A stretch of 64,000 nt of DNA from an uncultured Duncaniella sp. (lineage in GTDB: Bacteria > Bacteroidota > Bacteroidia > Bacteroidales > Muribaculaceae), in contig NZ_CAJTQC010000011.1 in assembly GCF_910578445.1 (NCBI RefSeq), positions 1 to 64,000 on the forward strand. The letters are read 5' to 3'. Shown here one piece after another: positions 61,457 to 64,000 of this stretch (its first letter is position 1; each line of letters begins with the position of its first letter). The notes under the pieces were generated by a model that saw only the letters and a program-made list of their open reading frames with translations, searched no databases and had not been told where the DNA came from. Position numbers and translations under genes: made by a program.

Positions 61457-64000
61457 TTGAGATCTTCTCACATCTACATAGTTGCTTTAGTGCTGCTATG
61501 CGCCCTCTCGATGGGCGCATTTCCACGTCAGGTAGACCCTGATTCCGTTGCTGTCCCCTTCGGACCGCTTCCCGCTGTGACCGACTCAGCGGAAAGCAAG
61601 CCCGTGCGTCCGCGTCCCGACTCACTTACACGCCTCCTGCAACGACGCAGAAACGCCATGCCGGAGACCGTGCTGCAATCGTCATCACAAGCCGCCATAA
61701 CGGACCGCACGTTGCTGCCTGCCGATTCCGCTCAATATCCTGATTCGGTCGATTCGCCTGAAACCGACTCGCTTGTCTACGTCACTGATTCGGCTGCCGC
61801 ATCCGTGATAAACCGCCACACTTATGTAGCCGACACCACAACACGCAGACGGCTTAGCCGCACACGCATCACAGCGCCCGAAAAAGGATCGCGGATTGTC
61901 CGCTCGAAAGTCGACCTCGACAATGCCGTGGATTTTTCAGCTCAAGACTCACTTGTGCTCTACGGACGCAACAACGCATACATGTATGGCAGTTCAAAAG
62001 TAGAATACGGCACTCTGAAACTTGACGCACAGGAAATCCAGATGAACCTTGACAACTCTACGGTCTATGCCATAGGAGGTGTCGATTCCATCGGCGACGC
62101 CTTCGGCACACCTGTCTTCGAAGACAACGGCACGAGCTACGAGTCGGAGACCATGCGCTACAATTTCAAGACACAGCAAGGATTCATCACCAACGTCAAG
62201 ACTCAGCAAGGCGAAGGCTATGTGGTGGGCGGACAGACCAAGAAAGTCGGCGAAGACACATATTATACGCAAAACGCGAAATACACCACTTGCGACGACC
62301 ATGACCACCCCCACTTCTATCTCCAGATGACCAAGGCCAAGATGCGCCCGGGCAAGGATGTCGTGAGCGGACCTGCCTACATGGTGCTCGCCGGACTGCC
62401 TCTCCCGCTTGCTGTCCCATTCGGCTACTTCCCCTTCTCCGAAAAATATTCATCCGGCATAATCTTCCCGTCGTTCGGCGATGACTACAACCGTGGCTAC
62501 TACCTGAGCAACGGCGGATATTATTTCGCCATCAGCGACAACATGGACCTCGCGCTCACTGGTGAAATCTACACCCTCGGCTCGTGGGGATTGCGCGCGA
62601 ACTCCGCCTATGTGAAACGCTACAAGTATTCCGGCAACTTCAACATATCTTACCTTCAGACCGTCACCGGCGACAAGGGAATGCCCGACTACTCGAAATC
62701 GACCAACTTTCAGGTTCTCTGGAACCACAGTCAGGATTCAAAGGCAAATCCCAACATGAGCCTTTCGGCAAGCGTCAATTTCACCACAAGCGGCTACACC
62801 CGTAACGACCTGAACTCATACTATTCCAACGATTTCACCCAGAACACCAAGAGCAGCACGGTCAATATGACCTACCGTTTTCCTAACTCGAAATGGTCAC
62901 TGTCGACGACCGCCAACGTCTCGCAGCGCTCTCAGGACTCGACTCTCGCCGTATCGTTCCCTAACTTTACGCTCACAATGTCGCAGGTCTATCCGTTCAA
63001 GCGCAAACGTGCGGTCGGTGAAGAAAAATGGTATGAAAAAATCAAACTGTCTTATTCAGGACAATTCAACAACTCTCTGACCGCGAAACAGGACGAATTT
63101 TTCAAGAAAAGTCTCGTGAAAGACTGGCGCAACGGCATGCGTCACAGCATCCCTGTCAGCGCGACATTCAACATCTTCAAATACATCAACCTTACCCCAT
63201 CGATAAATCTCACCGACCGAATGTACACCACCAAGGTGCGCCGTCAGTGGGACCCCAACGCTTCGGCTGAAGTCCTCGACACAACCTACAGTTTCTATAA
63301 CGTCTGGGATTTCAACGCCTCGGTGGCTCTCGACACCAAAATCTATGGTTTCTTCCAGCCGCTCCCATTCCTCGGCGATAAGGTGAAAATGATACGCCAC
63401 GTGCTGACACCGACCATATCCTTCTCCGGCGCTCCTGACTTCGCATCCCCCTTCTTCGGCTATTACGGCAATTACCAGTATCCCGATGCACAAGGCAACA
63501 TGCAGACGCGCACCTATTCCTACTTCCCGAACTCACTGTTCGGCGTACCGGGTCAGGGCAAGACAGGGGCGTTAAGCATCTCGCTTGCCAACAATCTTGA
63601 GATGAAAGTCAAGTCCGACAACGACTCCATCGGAGAAAAAAAGATTTCGCTGATCGAGAACCTGTCCCTTTCGCAAAGCTACAACTTCGCAGCCGACTCA
63701 ATGAGGTGGTCAAACCTCAACACATCCATAATGCTCCGACTTGTCAAGAATTTCAACCTCAACCTGTCGGCGACATGGGACGTTTATACCTACGCGCTAA
63801 ATGCCGCGGGAAATCCTGTCAGGGTCAACAAACTGCGTATTTCCGAGGGCAAGGGCTGGGGCAAGCTCTCAAGCACCGGAACATCGTTCAGCTACACCTT
63901 AAACAACGACACTTTCAAAAAACTGTTCGGCAAGGACAAGGATAAAGACAAAGACAAGGATAAGAACAACGACAAAAACAATGGCCCGAACAACTCGATG
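61457..64000 (+). CDS. lptD: LptD-like LPS-assembly outer-membrane protein (partial, TTG start)
   Basis: 848 codons are open to the last base, so the 3' end is outside the window. A TAA lies three codons upstream of TTG 61457 in frame, and no ATG occurs before the signal peptide (RSSHIYIVALVLLCALSMGA), so TTG is taken as the start, with AAGGTG seven nt before it. The OstA/LptA-like periplasmic part (LVLYGRNNAYMYGSSKVEYG, LKLDAQEIQMNLDNSTVYAI) is followed by YYTQNAKYTTCDDHDHPHFY and the barrel with LPLAVPFGYFPF and SSGIIFPSFGDDYNRGYYL. It inserts LPS into the outer leaflet. A Lys/Asp repeat lies near the end of the visible part. Confidence 0.88.
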   Translation, partial: MRSSHIYIVALVLLCALSMGAFPRQVDPDSVAVPFGPLPAVTDSAESKPVRPRPDSLTRLLQRRRNAMPETVLQSSSQAAITDRTLLPADSAQYPDSVDSPETDSLVYVTDSAAASVINRHTYVADTTTRRRLSRTRITAPEKGSRIVRSKVDLDNAVDFSAQDSLVLYGRNNAYMYGSSKVEYGTLKLDAQEIQMNLDNSTVYAIGGVDSIGDAFGTPVFEDNGTSYESETMRYNFKTQQGFITNVKTQQGEGYVVGGQTKKVGEDTYYTQNAKYTTCDDHDHPHFYLQMTKAKMRPGKDVVSGPAYMVLAGLPLPLAVPFGYFPFSEKYSSGIIFPSFGDDYNRGYYLSNGGYYFAISDNMDLALTGEIYTLGSWGLRANSAYVKRYKYSGNFNISYLQTVTGDKGMPDYSKSTNFQVLWNHSQDSKANPNMSLSASVNFTTSGYTRNDLNSYYSNDFTQNTKSSTVNMTYRFPNSKWSLSTTANVSQRSQDSTLAVSFPNFTLTMSQVYPFKRKRAVGEEKWYEKIKLSYSGQFNNSLTAKQDEFFKKSLVKDWRNGMRHSIPVSATFNIFKYINLTPSINLTDRMYTTKVRRQWDPNASAEVLDTTYSFYNVWDFNASVALDTKIYGFFQPLPFLGDKVKMIRHVLTPTISFSGAPDFASPFFGYYGNYQYPDAQGNMQTRTYSYFPNSLFGVPGQGKTGALSISLANNLEMKVKSDNDSIGEKKISLIENLSLSQSYNFAADSMRWSNLNTSIMLRLVKNFNLNLSATWDVYTYALNAAGNPVRVNKLRISEGKGWGKLSSTGTSFSYTLNNDTFKKLFGKDKDKDKDKDKNNDKNNGPNNSM

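Overview
This window reads as a chromosomal segment of a gut-type Bacteroidales bacterium. The family Muribaculaceae is a reasonable guess, but the sequence alone does not prove it. The Bacteroidota assignment rests on repeated promoters with a TAnnTTTG -7 box and a TTG about 19-20 nt upstream, on a SusC/SusD locus, on type III glutamine synthetase and DapL, on a thiamine TonB-receptor/PnuT operon, and on several families typical of the group (DUF4293, DUF6377-like, PCMD, DUF3826-like). No rRNA, CRISPR array, insertion sequence or integrase was seen. There is one tRNA, tRNA-Arg(TCT).

Region 1 (1-13.5 kb) is an accessory, visibly AT-richer block in which every gene lies on the minus strand. 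After an ABC-F ATPase it carries many small genes: a UDG-like protein, a Sel1 fragment, a HEAT-like protein, lipoproteins, GNATs, a GyrI-like protein, a tautomerase, a zinc ribbon, YciI, an RNase J-like MBL protein with a PD-(D/E)XK-like partner, and a SLOG protein. Many are joined by 4-nt ATGA stop/start overlaps. Several are broken remnants: a CatB-type acetyltransferase N-terminus, half of an FMN reductase, a yciI tail and a GNAT fragment. A ~335 bp element made of a terminator, a spacer, a promoter, a palindromic operator and a start codon occurs twice, before the zinc-ribbon gene and before yciI. It looks like the control module of this mosaic operon.

Region 2 (14-16.2 kb) holds a YdeI-like gene and a divergent HxlR regulator / DJ-1-like pair with palindromes between them. 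Region 3 (16.7-32.4 kb) is a pectin-type polysaccharide utilization locus: an exported TIM-barrel protein, a beta-helix lipoprotein, SusC, SusD, a PL1-like pectate lyase, a DUF3826-like protein, a large beta-helix/TIM-barrel protein and a convergent nucleoside-hydrolase-like protein. Terminator-like hairpins divide it into transcription units. No dedicated regulator is visible within it.

Region 4 (32.8-47 kb) contains an AlbA-type regulator with an in-frame 12-bp repeat, the tRNA, an EamA transporter, a long PurF-like amidotransferase coupled to an exported protein, glnN, dapL, dapF, and a TPP-riboswitch-controlled outer-membrane receptor with PnuT. Region 5 (47-64 kb) contains a fusion of two receiver-like domains to a PPDK-type ATP-grasp domain, two divergent PCMD-type surface-protein loci, a candidate small RNA, a membrane-anchored DUF6377-like regulator, DUF4293, surE, lrp-mtaB-glycosyltransferase, and the 5' part of an lptD-like gene that starts at TTG and runs off the window.
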